Shown here: one piece after another, positions 1-8,213 of the stretch
Layout: every line of letters begins with the position of its first letter
Position numbering within the stretch: the first letter of the stretch is position 1
Position numbers and translations under genes: made by a program
Assembly (NCBI RefSeq): GCF_002116905.1
Contig: NZ_CP015118.1
Location: 2,418,001 to 2,482,000, forward strand
Origin: Piscinibacter gummiphilus
Lineage (GTDB): Bacteria; Pseudomonadota; Gammaproteobacteria; Burkholderiales; Burkholderiaceae_C
Reading direction: 5' to 3'
Length of the DNA: 64,000 nucleotides
Notes under the pieces: generated by a model
What the model was told of the DNA's origin: nothing
Seen by the model: the letters and a program-made list of their open reading frames with translations, nothing else
Databases searched by the model: none

Positions 1-286
1 CGGCCGCCACCGGGAACCGGTGCTGGAACAGGCTGGCGGCGGCGATGACCGGCGGCAGCAGCGCCCACAGGTAGGCGAGGGTCCAGGCCGACGCGGTGGC
101 GCGCAGGTCGGGGCCGGCGACACCGAGCGACCGGGCGTGGCGCTGCAGCACCCCCGACAACCGGGCCGGATCGTCCAGCAGCGCGCTCACGGGCATCGCC
201 TGCGGGGGACGTGGGGAGGCGCAGTCGAGGGTCTCGCCGAGCGAAGCCCACTCGCCCTGGAACACGGGGGACAGCAGCGCGATCAT
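1..286 (-). CDS. FhuF-like siderophore-iron reductase, N-terminal part (cut by window start)
   Basis: Partial reading frame whose ATG is at 286 on the minus strand and which runs off the start of the window; 95 codons are visible. The segment around residues 60-90 (ATASAWTLAYLWALLPPVIA) resembles the conserved N-terminal block of ferric siderophore reductases of the FhuF family, which release iron from internalised ferri-siderophores in the cytoplasm. The diagnostic C-terminal cysteine cluster that holds the 2Fe-2S centre lies outside the window, so the call rests on the N-terminal block and on context: it is transcribed divergently from a siderophore-type ABC exporter. I infer a siderophore locus extending to the left. 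Confidence 0.55.
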   Translation of the reverse strand, partial: MIALLSPVFQGEWASLGETLDCASPRPPQAMPVSALLDDPARLSGVLQRHARSLGVAGPDLRATASAWTLAYLWALLPPVIAAASLFQHRFPVAA

Positions 287-436
287 GGGTGGGCCGGGGC
301 GTGTCGAGGCTTCATGCAGGACCAGACGAGCGGCGGCCCCGTTCGTTCAGTCCGCCGCCCGAGCGGGTAAACGGCGCGGCCGGTCGTGCGTCTTCTCGGG
401 CAGGGCGGTGATGCCCGGTCCCGAGGTGCCTCTGCC

Positions 437-2083
437 GTGCTGTCCCATCTGATCCGACAATCCCGCCACCTGCTGGTGGCCGCGGCGTTCGCGAGCATCG
501 TCTCCGGCGTCTGCGGCGTGCTGCTGGTCACCCAGATCAACGCGGCGCTGACCGCGCCCGACGGCGCCGCGCGCACGGCGCTCGCCTGGCGCTTCGCCGC
601 CATCGCGGTGGCGGCGATGCTGAGCCACATGGCTTCGTCGGTGCTGTTCGAGCGGCTGAGCCAGCATGCCCACGCCGAGCTGCGCCGCTTCATCTCCGCG
701 CGGGTGCTGGGCAGCGACTACCGGCGGCTGGAGGAGATCGGCGCGCCGAAGGTGCAGTCGGCGCTGTCGGAGCACAGCGCCAACGTGGCCGGATTTTTCG
801 TGAGTTTCCCGGCCATCCTCGTCAACGCCATCGTGGTGGCGGGGTGCCTCGTCTACATGGCGCTGTTGTCGTGGCAGGTGTTTCTCGCGTCGGCGGTGGT
901 CATCGGGCTCGGGTCGGTGGGCTACCACGTCGCCCACCTGCGGGCCATCCGCCACCTCGACGCGGCGTCGATGGAGCAGGACCATCTCTTCGGCCATTTC
1001 CGCTCGCTGGTGGACGGCGCGAAGGAGCTGCGGCTGAACGCGGCCAAGCGGACGGCCTTCGCACACGACGTGCTCGGCGCGTCGATCGAGACCGTCCGCC
1101 GCCGCCGGGCCTTCGGCATGTCGGTGTTCGTGGTGTCGGCCGCCTGGGGCAACTTCCTGATCTACGCGTTCATCGGCCTCGTGCTGTTCGTGCTCGTGGG
1201 CGAGGTGCCCGACCGCGCGCGGATCATGACCGGCTTCGCCCTCGTGTTCGTCTACATGGTGGCGCCGCTCGAGATCCTGCTGATGAGCCTGCCGCGGGCC
1301 AACCTGGCCCGCGTGTCGGCGGCACGCATCGACGAGATCGCGCAGCAGCTCGCGTGTTCCGAGGCCGCGGTGACGAAACCGCCGGTGCGGGGCTTCGACC
1401 ACATCGTGCTGAAAGGTGTGTGTCATCGCTATTGGCACGAGGGGGTGGACGACATCTTCACGCTGGGCCCCGTCGACCTCACGTTCCGCCCGGGCCAGGT
1501 GACCTACCTCGTCGGGGGCAACGGCAGCGGCAAGACCTCGCTTGCGAAACTGCTGGTGGGGCTGTACCGGCCGGAGGAGGGACAGGTGCTGCTGGACGGC
1601 GAGGTGGTGGACGACTCGGGCCGCGACCGCTACCGCCAGACCTTCTCGGCGATCTTCTCCGACTTCCACCTGTTCGACCGGCTGCTCGACCTCGACTCGG
1701 CCGACCTCGACGAACGGGGCAACGCGCTGCTCGCGCGGCTGCACCTGCAGCACAAGGTGCAGGTGCGCGACGGGGCGTTCACCACCCGGTCGCTGTCGCT
1801 CGGCCAGCGCAAGCGGCTGGCCCTGGTCGTCGCCTACCTGGAGGACCGGCCGTTCCTCGTGTTCGACGAATGGGCGGCCGACCAGGACCCCGTGTTCAAG
1901 GACGTCTTCTACCGCGAACTGCTGCCGGACCTGAAGGCGCGCGGCAAGGCCGTCCTGGCGATCACGCACGACGACCGGTACTTCCCGCTGGCCGACCGGC
2001 TCATCCGCATGGAAAACGGGCAGGTGGTCGTGGTGGAATCCCCCCGCGCCGAGGAACCGGCGTCGTTCGCCGCGGTGGCCTGA
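437..2083 (+). CDS. Cyclic peptide/siderophore export ABC transporter (PvdE/SyrD type)
   Basis: A 548-residue fused permease-ATPase. The N-terminal half has about six hydrophobic spans; the C-terminal half has Walker A (LVGGNGSGKTSL), an ABC signature (SLSLGQRKRLAL) and Walker B (FLVFDEWAADQDP). The length and the SGVCGVLL opening fit the cyclic peptide transporter family that exports peptide siderophores such as pyoverdine precursors to the periplasm. I chose the GTG at 437 because it has a GAGG ribosome site about 10 bases upstream and matches where the family begins; an in-frame GTG at 386 is the longer alternative. It is divergent from the FhuF-like gene, which supports a siderophore role. 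Confidence 0.85.
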   Translation: MLSHLIRQSRHLLVAAAFASIVSGVCGVLLVTQINAALTAPDGAARTALAWRFAAIAVAAMLSHMASSVLFERLSQHAHAELRRFISARVLGSDYRRLEEIGAPKVQSALSEHSANVAGFFVSFPAILVNAIVVAGCLVYMALLSWQVFLASAVVIGLGSVGYHVAHLRAIRHLDAASMEQDHLFGHFRSLVDGAKELRLNAAKRTAFAHDVLGASIETVRRRRAFGMSVFVVSAAWGNFLIYAFIGLVLFVLVGEVPDRARIMTGFALVFVYMVAPLEILLMSLPRANLARVSAARIDEIAQQLACSEAAVTKPPVRGFDHIVLKGVCHRYWHEGVDDIFTLGPVDLTFRPGQVTYLVGGNGSGKTSLAKLLVGLYRPEEGQVLLDGEVVDDSGRDRYRQTFSAIFSDFHLFDRLLDLDSADLDERGNALLARLHLQHKVQVRDGAFTTRSLSLGQRKRLALVVAYLEDRPFLVFDEWAADQDPVFKDVFYRELLPDLKARGKAVLAITHDDRYFPLADRLIRMENGQVVVVESPRAEEPASFAAVA

Positions 2084-2145
2084 CCCCGGCCGGCGGATGC
2101 CCCCGCCCGCGCGGACCCCGCGCCGAGGCGGTAGAGTCGGCCGCT

Positions 2146-3321
2146 GTGACCACACCCTCTGCAGCAGCGCCCTGGACGGCGCGGGTCGTCGAATCCCTGG
2201 AAGGCGTCGATCGCGATGCCTGGCAGCGCCTCGCCGGCGGCAACCCCTTCGTCGGGTTCGATTTCCTCTCGCTGCTGGAGCGCTCCGGCTGCGTGTCGCG
2301 CCGCACCGGCTGGCTGCCGCAGCACCTGCTGCTGGAGTCGGACGGCCGCCTCGTGGGGGCGGCGCCGGCTTACCTCAAGTCGCATTCGCGCGGCGAGTTC
2401 GTGTTCGACCAGGGCTGGGCCCAGGCCTTCGAGCGGCACGGCCTGCCGTACTACCCGAAGCTCGTGCTGGCCGCCCCGTTCTCTCCGGTCACGGGCCCGC
2501 GCCTGCTCGCCGCCGATGCGGCGTCGCGCGCAGGGCTCGCGCAGGCCGTCGTGGCGCTCGCGCGTGAACGCGAGGTGTCGTCGGTGCACGCGCTGTTCGT
2601 CGACGACGGGGCGCGTTCGGCGCTCGTGGACGAAGGGTTCCTGGTGCGCGAGTCGGTGCAGTTCCACTGGACCGATGCGGGCTACGGTTCGTTCGACGGG
2701 TTCCTGGCGAGCCTCTCGCACGACAAGCGCAAGAAGATCAAGCAGGACCGCAAGCAGGTGGAGAAGGCGGGCGTGACGTTCCGCTGGCTGACCGGCGCGG
2801 ACCTCGGCACGGCGCACCTCGAGTTCTTCTACGACTGCTATGTGAACACCTACCAGGCGCACTGGTCGTCGCCGTACCTCACGCTGCCGTTTTTTCTCGA
2901 ATGGCACCAACGCTGCCCGAAGGCGCTCGTGCTCGTGCTGGCCGAGCAGGAGGGGCGTCCGATCGCCTGTGCGCTCAACGTGCTCGGCGACGGCGTGCTC
3001 TACGGCCGCTACTGGGGCAGCACCACGTTCGTCTCGGGGCTGCACTTCGAGACCTGCTACCTGCAGGCCATCGCGTTCTGCCTCGCGAACGGCGTCGGCA
3101 CGTTCGAGGGGGGCGCGCAGGGCGAACACAAGATGGCCCGCGGGCTGATGCCGGTGCGCACCCAGTCGGCCCACTGGATCGCCGACCCGCGCTTCGCCGC
3201 CGCGATCGAGGACTTCCTCGGCCGCGAGACCGAGGCGATCGACGGCTACGTGGCGCAGCTGGAGGCGAGTTCGCCGTTCCGCGAGGGGCCGCCGCCGGGC
3301 GAGGGCCCGGCACCCGGATGA
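2146..3321 (+). CDS. FemAB-like N-acyltransferase (PF04339-type, GNAT fold)
   Basis: A 391-residue protein starting at a GTG. It carries the features of the FemAB_like family (often named peptidoglycan biosynthesis/recognition protein): an N-terminal PFVGFDFLSLLE block, a YYPKLVLAAPFSPVTGPRLL block near residue 105, a basic KRKKIKQDRK stretch, and a C-terminal FEGGAQGEHKMARG block. The family has a double GNAT fold, but its substrate is unknown. No signal peptide is visible, so a cytoplasmic protein is expected. It lies 62 bases after the exporter and 26 bases before nadE, so cotranscription with either is possible but not shown. It is unlikely to belong to the siderophore pathway because similar genes occur outside such loci. 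Confidence 0.75.
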   Translation: MTTPSAAAPWTARVVESLEGVDRDAWQRLAGGNPFVGFDFLSLLERSGCVSRRTGWLPQHLLLESDGRLVGAAPAYLKSHSRGEFVFDQGWAQAFERHGLPYYPKLVLAAPFSPVTGPRLLAADAASRAGLAQAVVALAREREVSSVHALFVDDGARSALVDEGFLVRESVQFHWTDAGYGSFDGFLASLSHDKRKKIKQDRKQVEKAGVTFRWLTGADLGTAHLEFFYDCYVNTYQAHWSSPYLTLPFFLEWHQRCPKALVLVLAEQEGRPIACALNVLGDGVLYGRYWGSTTFVSGLHFETCYLQAIAFCLANGVGTFEGGAQGEHKMARGLMPVRTQSAHWIADPRFAAAIEDFLGRETEAIDGYVAQLEASSPFREGPPPGEGPAPG

Positions 3322-3347
3322 CATAATCGGCCGAGCCTTTTCCCCCC

Positions 3348-5027
3348 ATGCCCATGCCTTCCCTGCCCAGCGTCAAGGTCGCGCTCGCCCAGATCAACGC
3401 CACCGTGGGCGACCTGGGTGGCAACGCGCGCAAGATCATCGATTTCTCCCGCCGCGCGTACGCGTCGGGCGCTCGCGTGGTGCTCACGCCCGAGCTGAGC
3501 CTGTGCGGTTATCCGCCCGAGGACCTGCTGATGCGCCCGGCCTTCCTGCAGGCGTGTGCGCAGGCGCTGGCCGACTGCGCCCAGGCGCTCGCGGACCTGC
3601 CCGGCCTGTCCGTCGTCGTGGGCCATCCGCAGCTCGCGGACCAGCGCACGGGCCTGCGCACACGTTCGCAGTCCGAACCCAACCGGCTCAACGCGGCCTC
3701 GGTGCTGGTGGAGGGGCGCATCACCGCGACGTACGCCAAGCGCGAGCTGCCGAACTACCAGGTGTTCGACGAACGCCGCTACTTCGTCTCGGGCCGCGAC
3801 GCGGGCCTCGGGGCGGTGGTGTTCGAATCGGGCGGCGTGACGTTCGGCCTCAACATCTGCGAGGACGCCTGGTACGAGGAGCCCGCCCGCCTCGCGAAGG
3901 CGGCCGGCGCCGACGTGCTGTGCGTGCTGAACGCCTCGCCGTTCCACCTCGGCAAGGTGGCCGAGCGCGAGGCCCGCATGGCCGAGCGCGCGCGCGACAC
4001 CGGCCTGCCGGTGCTGTACGCGCACCTCACGGGTGGACAGGACGAGGTGGTGTTCGATGGTGCCTCGTTCGCCGTGGACGCCTCGGGCGCCATCGCGGCG
4101 CGCTCGCCCATGTTCGACGAGGCGTTGACGATCGTCGAGGTGTCGGGCGGTTCGGTGCGCGGCGAGGTGGCCGAGGTGCCGTCGCTCGAGGCCCAGGCCT
4201 GGGGTGCGCTGGTCACCGGCGTGCGCGACTACATCGGCAAGAACGGTTTCCCCGGTGCCATCATCGGCCTGAGCGGCGGCATCGACTCGGCCCTGGTGCT
4301 CGCGGTGGCGGTGGACGCCATCGGCGCGGACAAGGTGCGCACCGTGATGATGCCGTCGCCGTACACCGCCGACATCTCGTGGATCGACGCGCGCGACATG
4401 GCCGAGCGCCTGGGCGTGCGGTACGACGAGATCTCGATCGTGCCGGAGTTCGAGTCCTTCAAGCGCAGCCTCGCCGGCGAGTTCGCGGGCCGGGCCGAGG
4501 ATGCGACGGAGGAGAACATCCAGGCCCGCATCCGCGGCACGCTGCTGATGGCGCTGTCGAACAAGTTCGGCAGCATCGTGCTCACCACCGGCAACAAGAG
4601 CGAGATGGCCACGGGCTACTGCACGCTGTACGGCGACATGGCCGGCGGTTTCGCGGTCATCAAGGACGTGGCCAAGACCCTCGTGTACCGCTTGGCGAAC
4701 TGGAAGAACGCGCAGGGCCGCGAGGTCATCCCCGAGCGCATCATCACGCGCCCGCCGTCGGCCGAGCTGCGCCCGGACCAGAAGGACCAGGACAGCCTGC
4801 CGCCGTACGAGGTGCTCGACGCCATCCTCCAGCGCTACATGGAGGACGACCAGTCCATCGACGAGATCGTCGCCGCGGGCTTCTCGCCGGCCGACGTGGA
4901 GCGGGTCACCCGCCTGATCAAGATCAACGAGTACAAGCGCCGGCAGGCGCCCGTGGGGATCCGAATCACCCACCGGGCCTTCGGGCGAGATTGGCGTTAC
5001 CCGATCACGTCCGGCTTCCGCGCTTAA
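3348..5027 (+). CDS. nadE: Glutamine-dependent NAD+ synthetase
   Basis: 559 residues in two domains. The N-terminal nitrilase-like glutaminase (about 1-260) has the catalytic triad: Glu in LTPELSLCGYP, Lys in YAKRELPNY and Cys in NICEDAWY. The C-terminal synthetase domain has the ATP P-loop SGGIDSALVLAVA near residue 310 and the conserved TTGNKSEMATGYCTLYGD block. It amidates nicotinic acid adenine dinucleotide to NAD+ in the cytoplasm with ammonia from glutamine. The length is normal for the bacterial two-domain enzyme. A PII gene follows after 42 bases, matching the known control of NadE by PII in some Proteobacteria. Confidence 0.96.
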   Translation: MPMPSLPSVKVALAQINATVGDLGGNARKIIDFSRRAYASGARVVLTPELSLCGYPPEDLLMRPAFLQACAQALADCAQALADLPGLSVVVGHPQLADQRTGLRTRSQSEPNRLNAASVLVEGRITATYAKRELPNYQVFDERRYFVSGRDAGLGAVVFESGGVTFGLNICEDAWYEEPARLAKAAGADVLCVLNASPFHLGKVAEREARMAERARDTGLPVLYAHLTGGQDEVVFDGASFAVDASGAIAARSPMFDEALTIVEVSGGSVRGEVAEVPSLEAQAWGALVTGVRDYIGKNGFPGAIIGLSGGIDSALVLAVAVDAIGADKVRTVMMPSPYTADISWIDARDMAERLGVRYDEISIVPEFESFKRSLAGEFAGRAEDATEENIQARIRGTLLMALSNKFGSIVLTTGNKSEMATGYCTLYGDMAGGFAVIKDVAKTLVYRLANWKNAQGREVIPERIITRPPSAELRPDQKDQDSLPPYEVLDAILQRYMEDDQSIDEIVAAGFSPADVERVTRLIKINEYKRRQAPVGIRITHRAFGRDWRYPITSGFRA

Positions 5028-5069
5028 ACTAGGCCTATTCCCATCAGATCCATCAGTTCTGGAGACCTC

Positions 5070-5408
5070 ATGAAACAAATCACCGCGATCGTGAAACCGT
5101 TCAAGCTCGAAGAAGTGCGCGAGGCGCTGGCGGAAGTCGGGGTCACCGGGCTGACGGTCACCGAGGTGAAGGGCTTCGGCCGCCAGAAGGGCCACACGGA
5201 GCTGTACCGTGGCGCCGAGTACGTGGTCGACTTCCTCCCGAAGGTGAAGGTCGAGGTCGTCGTGAAGGACGGCGACGTGGACCGCTGCATCGAGGCCGTC
5301 GTGAAGGCCGCCAAGACCGGCAAGATCGGCGACGGCAAGATCTTCGTCACGGCCGTGGAGCAGGTCGTGCGCATCCGCACCGGCGAGACGGACGAAGCCG
5401 CGGTCTGA
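5070..5408 (+). CDS. glnB: Nitrogen regulatory protein PII
   Basis: 112 residues, the standard PII length. The T-loop holds Tyr51 (YRGAEYVVDF), the uridylylation site, and the C-terminal GDGKIFV signature is present. PII senses 2-oxoglutarate, ATP/ADP and, through GlnD, glutamine, and it controls NtrB, GlnE and other partners. There is no adjacent amtB, so GlnB is likelier than GlnK, but the two paralogues cannot be separated with certainty here. The ATG has a TGGAG ribosome site. A strong terminator follows at 5428. The position right after nadE suggests a link between nitrogen status and NAD synthesis. Confidence 0.93.
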   Translation: MKQITAIVKPFKLEEVREALAEVGVTGLTVTEVKGFGRQKGHTELYRGAEYVVDFLPKVKVEVVVKDGDVDRCIEAVVKAAKTGKIGDGKIFVTAVEQVVRIRTGETDEAAV

Positions 5409-5427
5409 GCCCCGTCCCGCTCATGAC

Positions 5428-5452
5428 AAGGCCCGCGTCACGCGGGCCTTTT
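5428..5452 (+). terminator. Rho-independent terminator after glnB
   Basis: A 10-base-pair stem (AAGGCCCGCG with CGCGGGCCTT) and a three-base loop, followed by a short T run. It ends the nadE-glnB unit and lies just before the convergent LOG-family gene. Confidence 0.8.
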
Positions 5453-5463
5453 CCATGGTGCGG

Positions 5464-6042
5464 TCAGATGAGGCGGTAGTCGTCGGGGGCCGTGGCGCCG
5501 TCGGCCATCACACCCAGGCGTGCCAGCAGCGTGCGCGGGTCGGTGTGCACCTGCAGCAGCTCGTGCTGGGCGGCGCGCATGAAGCCCTTGCCGGTGGACT
5601 GGTCGAGGAAGGCGAGCAGCGCGTCGTAGTAGCCCGCCACGTTCAGCAGGCCCACCGGCTTGTCGTGGTAGCCCAGCTGGCGCCACGTCCACACCTCGAA
5701 GAGCTCCTCGAACGTGCCGATGCCGCCGGGCAGGGCGACGAAGGCGTCGGCCCGCTCGGCCATCATCGTCTTGCGCTGGTGCATGGTCTCGACGACGTGC
5801 AGTTCGGTGAGGCCCGGGTGGCCCAGCTCGCGTGCCATCAGGCTTTCGGGGATCACCCCGATCACCGGGGCGCCCGCGGCCAGGGCCGCGTCGGCGACGA
5901 TGCCCATCAGGCCCGCCCGGCCGCCGCCGTACACCAGCTGCCAGCCCTCGCGGCCGATCAGGGTGCCGACGGCGCGGGCGGCGTCGGCGAAGGCCGGGTC
6001 GGTGCCCGGGCTGGAACCGCAGTAGACACAGAGGGTGCGCAT
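5464..6042 (-). CDS. LOG-family protein (TIGR00730), putative cytokinin riboside 5'-monophosphate phosphoribohydrolase
   Basis: 192 residues with both family signatures: VYGGGRAGLMG near residue 40 and LPGGIGTFEE near residue 105, in a Rossmann-like fold. The LOG family hydrolyses nucleoside 5'-monophosphates to base and ribose 5-phosphate; the bacterial substrate range is AMP or cytokinin-like nucleotides and the physiological role here is unknown. The start at 6042 is chosen because MRTLCVYCGSS is the usual N-terminus, although the open frame extends further upstream. It is the last gene of the run that begins with the sigma factor at 8776, 14 bases after dgkA. Confidence 0.88.
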   Translation of the reverse strand: MRTLCVYCGSSPGTDPAFADAARAVGTLIGREGWQLVYGGGRAGLMGIVADAALAAGAPVIGVIPESLMARELGHPGLTELHVVETMHQRKTMMAERADAFVALPGGIGTFEELFEVWTWRQLGYHDKPVGLLNVAGYYDALLAFLDQSTGKGFMRAAQHELLQVHTDPRTLLARLGVMADGATAPDDYRLI

Positions 6043-6056
6043 GGTCGGTCGCCTCC

Positions 6057-6437
6057 TCAGGCGAAGAATCGTTGCCAGATGATGGTGAGCCACGTCGCGC
6101 TCGCGAGCAAGACGGACAGGAACACCGCGGCGCTCGCCTGGTCCTTCGCCCGCTTCGAGAGTTCGTGGCGGTCGAACGAGATGCGGTCGATGGCCGCCTC
6201 GATGCCGGAGTTCAGCAGCTCGACGATCATCACGAAGACGATGGCGCCGATCAGCAGCAGCTTCTCGAGCCACGTGGGGCCGAGCCACAGGGCGATGGGC
6301 ACGAGCACCACGGCGGCCCACGTCTCCTGGCGGAAGGCGCTCTCGCCCTGGTAGGCCGACTTCAGGCCGTCGAACGAATAACCGATGGCGTGGACGATCC
6401 GGTCGAAACCGAGGCGTCCCTTGTAGGGATTGGTCAT
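6057..6437 (-). CDS. dgkA: Diacylglycerol kinase, prokaryotic type
   Basis: 126 residues with three predicted membrane spans and the conserved ELLNSGIEAAIDR and ELSKRAKDQASAAV blocks of the small homotrimeric inner-membrane kinase. It phosphorylates diacylglycerol to phosphatidic acid with ATP, recycling lipid released when head groups are moved to periplasmic glucans. It lies 27 bases downstream of the RDD gene in the same direction and is probably in the same transcript. Confidence 0.94.
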   Translation of the reverse strand: MTNPYKGRLGFDRIVHAIGYSFDGLKSAYQGESAFRQETWAAVVLVPIALWLGPTWLEKLLLIGAIVFVMIVELLNSGIEAAIDRISFDRHELSKRAKDQASAAVFLSVLLASATWLTIIWQRFFA

Positions 6438-6464
6438 GGCGGGCGATTGTGCCTCGCGCGCGTG

Positions 6465-6980
6465 TCAGCGCGTCGACGGTTGGGGCACGGCGGGTTTGAC
6501 GTCGATCAGGCGCGTGCCCGAGATCAGGTCGTGGAGGAACTGGCGCTGCGGCAGCAGGAGGGCCGAGAGCCCGTACAGGACGCCCCAGACGCCGATGACC
6601 CAGAGGCGGTGTTCGCCGTGCCACAGCAGGGCCGGGGGTGCGACCCACAGCGTGGCGACCAGGTAGCGGGCGACCGCGCGGGTGCGGGAGATGGGCTGGC
6701 CGAGCGTGTCGACGACCTTGATGTGCCAGGTCTTCATGGGCAGGGTCTGCCCGTGGCGGCTCCAGAACCATGTGAAGTAGACGCCGTAGACGCCGAACGC
6801 GATGAATTCGGAGAGGGTGTCCTGCGGGCGCCCGGCGATGGCGAGCAGGCCGGCGCCGATGGCCCCGCAGATGAGACCGACGCCGAACATCACCAGCAGT
6901 TCGTACACGACCGAAGCGAAGCGCCGGCGCACGCTGGGCGTCTTGAACGGGAACGGGCCGGCGGCCGCCGGGGCCGTCAT
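6465..6980 (-). CDS. RDD family membrane protein
   Basis: 171 residues with four predicted hydrophobic segments. The GQTLPMKTWHIKVVDTLGQPISRTRA block between spans 2 and 3 and the terminal FLHDLISGTRLID block are typical of the RDD family; the first-helix motif is Arg-containing (RRRFASVVYE) but lacks the usual Asp. Some RDD proteins are Na+/H+ antiporters; most have no known role. Its ATG overlaps the stop of the DUF3106 gene by four bases (ATGA), implying translational coupling to it. Confidence 0.85.
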   Translation of the reverse strand: MTAPAAAGPFPFKTPSVRRRFASVVYELLVMFGVGLICGAIGAGLLAIAGRPQDTLSEFIAFGVYGVYFTWFWSRHGQTLPMKTWHIKVVDTLGQPISRTRAVARYLVATLWVAPPALLWHGEHRLWVIGVWGVLYGLSALLLPQRQFLHDLISGTRLIDVKPAVPQPSTR

Positions 6981-7762
6981 GGGCGGTCGAGCACGATGGG
7001 GGTGGAGGCGGCCGACGCGGTGCGCGTGGCCGCGGCCTGGGCGCCGCGTTTCGGCAGCAGCGTCTTGCTGTCGACGAACGAGGCGCCGGCCGGGATCTTG
7101 GGCAAGCCGGGCTGCTGGTGGACCGGCGGGGCGGGGCGCTTGGTCACGAGGTTCGTGGTGGCGCCGGGCTGGGCCTGGGCGATGGACGGGGCGATGGCGG
7201 CCGGCCGCTGGGCGTAGGCGGTGTTCGGGACGACGTTGGACTTCGCGGCCGGCTCGTCGCGGCGCGGGCGGCGGGCGGGGCTGCTGGCCGGGGCGGCGCG
7301 GGCGGCCAGGTCACGCTGCTGGTCGGACGACAGCGACTGGTAGGCCTCCCAGCGGGCCTTGCGGTCCTCGGCCGGCAGGCGCTGGGCTTCCTTGTAGTTC
7401 AGCCGCGCCTGGCCGCGCTGGGCCGGCGTCATGTTGGCCCAGTCGGTCATGCGGGCCTGGATGCGCTCGCGCTCCTCGGGGTGCATCGACGGCAGCTTGT
7501 CGGCCACCTCGATCCACTTGGTCTTGCGGTTCGCCTCGATCGAGTTCCATTCCTTCTGGAGCGGACGCAGCGCGTTCTGCTGCGCCGGGGTCAGCGAGTT
7601 CCAGGAGCGTCCCTCGCCCGCGTGGGCGGATGCGCGGGGCGAGCCGCCCGTCTGCGCGTGCGCGGCGAAGCCGGCCGCGCCTGCGAGCGCACACGCGAGG
7701 CACCACGAGAGGACGGAGCGGGAAACAGGCACGGTTCGGATCCGATCGGTCAGGCGGGACAA
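6977..7762 (-). CDS. DUF3106 domain protein, probably exported
   Basis: 261 residues. After an N-terminal hydrophobic signal (SVLSWCLACALAGAAGFAAHA) the protein repeats a pattern of the form W-x-x-L-T/S-P-A-Q-Q, seen at about residues 55-65, 108-117 and 147-154. This is the DUF3106 arrangement and is reminiscent of LTxxQ periplasmic proteins such as CpxP. The C-terminal third is Pro/Ala-rich and looks disordered. The frame begins with TTG at 7762; a GTG at 7732 gives a shorter and more ordinary signal peptide and may be the true start. It sits between DUF3619 and RDD genes with nearly no spacing. Confidence 0.8.
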   Translation of the reverse strand: MSRLTDRIRTVPVSRSVLSWCLACALAGAAGFAAHAQTGGSPRASAHAGEGRSWNSLTPAQQNALRPLQKEWNSIEANRKTKWIEVADKLPSMHPEERERIQARMTDWANMTPAQRGQARLNYKEAQRLPAEDRKARWEAYQSLSSDQQRDLAARAAPASSPARRPRRDEPAAKSNVVPNTAYAQRPAAIAPSIAQAQPGATTNLVTKRPAPPVHQQPGLPKIPAGASFVDSKTLLPKRGAQAAATRTASAASTPIVLDRP

Positions 7763-7763
7763 A

Positions 7764-8213
7764 TCAATCTTGCGGGGACTTGAGGAACTCCAGGAAACCC
7801 GGGTCGCTGTAGGCGGACGGGGGCAGGTCGTCGGCGAGCAGCGAGGCGTCGATCTCGGCGGCCGCGGAAATCTGGTTGCTGCCGTGCCAGTCCTGGATCA
7901 GCACGAGGCCGGCCACGAGGGCCACGAGCGGCAGGATGGCGCCGAGCTTGACCCACCAGCCGCCGCCCGAGTCGGACCCGGCGCCCGGCCAGGTGAGCAC
8001 CGGACCGGCCTGCGAGGGGGCGGTGGCCGCGGCCGTCTGCGTGCGCAGGGCGCGGGCGCGCTGCACCGCCTGCTCGCGGGCGACGCGCAGGCGCTCGGTG
8101 ATGTCCTGGGGCAGGGCGTCGGCCTGTTCGGTCAGTCGTGCGGTGGCGCGGAGGGCGAAGCGGGCTTCGAGGGCGTCGAGGTTCGGGGCGGGTCCGGGGC
8201 GGTGGTTGTTCAT
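7764..8213 (-). CDS. DUF3619 membrane protein, candidate anti-sigma partner
   Basis: 149 residues: a cytoplasmic, Arg-rich N-terminal half (about 1-90), one hydrophobic segment (LGAILPLVALVAGLVLI, about 92-108) and a short acidic C-terminal tail. The family function is unknown. The ATG overlaps the stop of the sigma factor gene (ATGA at 8210-8213), and a single-span protein coupled to an ECF sigma gene is the classical layout of an anti-sigma factor. That role is inferred from layout and topology only; no zinc-anti-sigma HxxxCxxC motif is seen. Confidence 0.82.
   Translation of the reverse strand: MNNHRPGPAPNLDALEARFALRATARLTEQADALPQDITERLRVAREQAVQRARALRTQTAAATAPSQAGPVLTWPGAGSDSGGGWWVKLGAILPLVALVAGLVLIQDWHGSNQISAAAEIDASLLADDLPPSAYSDPGFLEFLKSPQD

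Noticed and set aside
347..2155. A 602-codon open frame on the minus strand opposite the exporter gene
   Set aside because: Arg/His/Gln-rich product with no domain; a GC-rich shadow of the real plus-strand gene, which has full ABC motifs.
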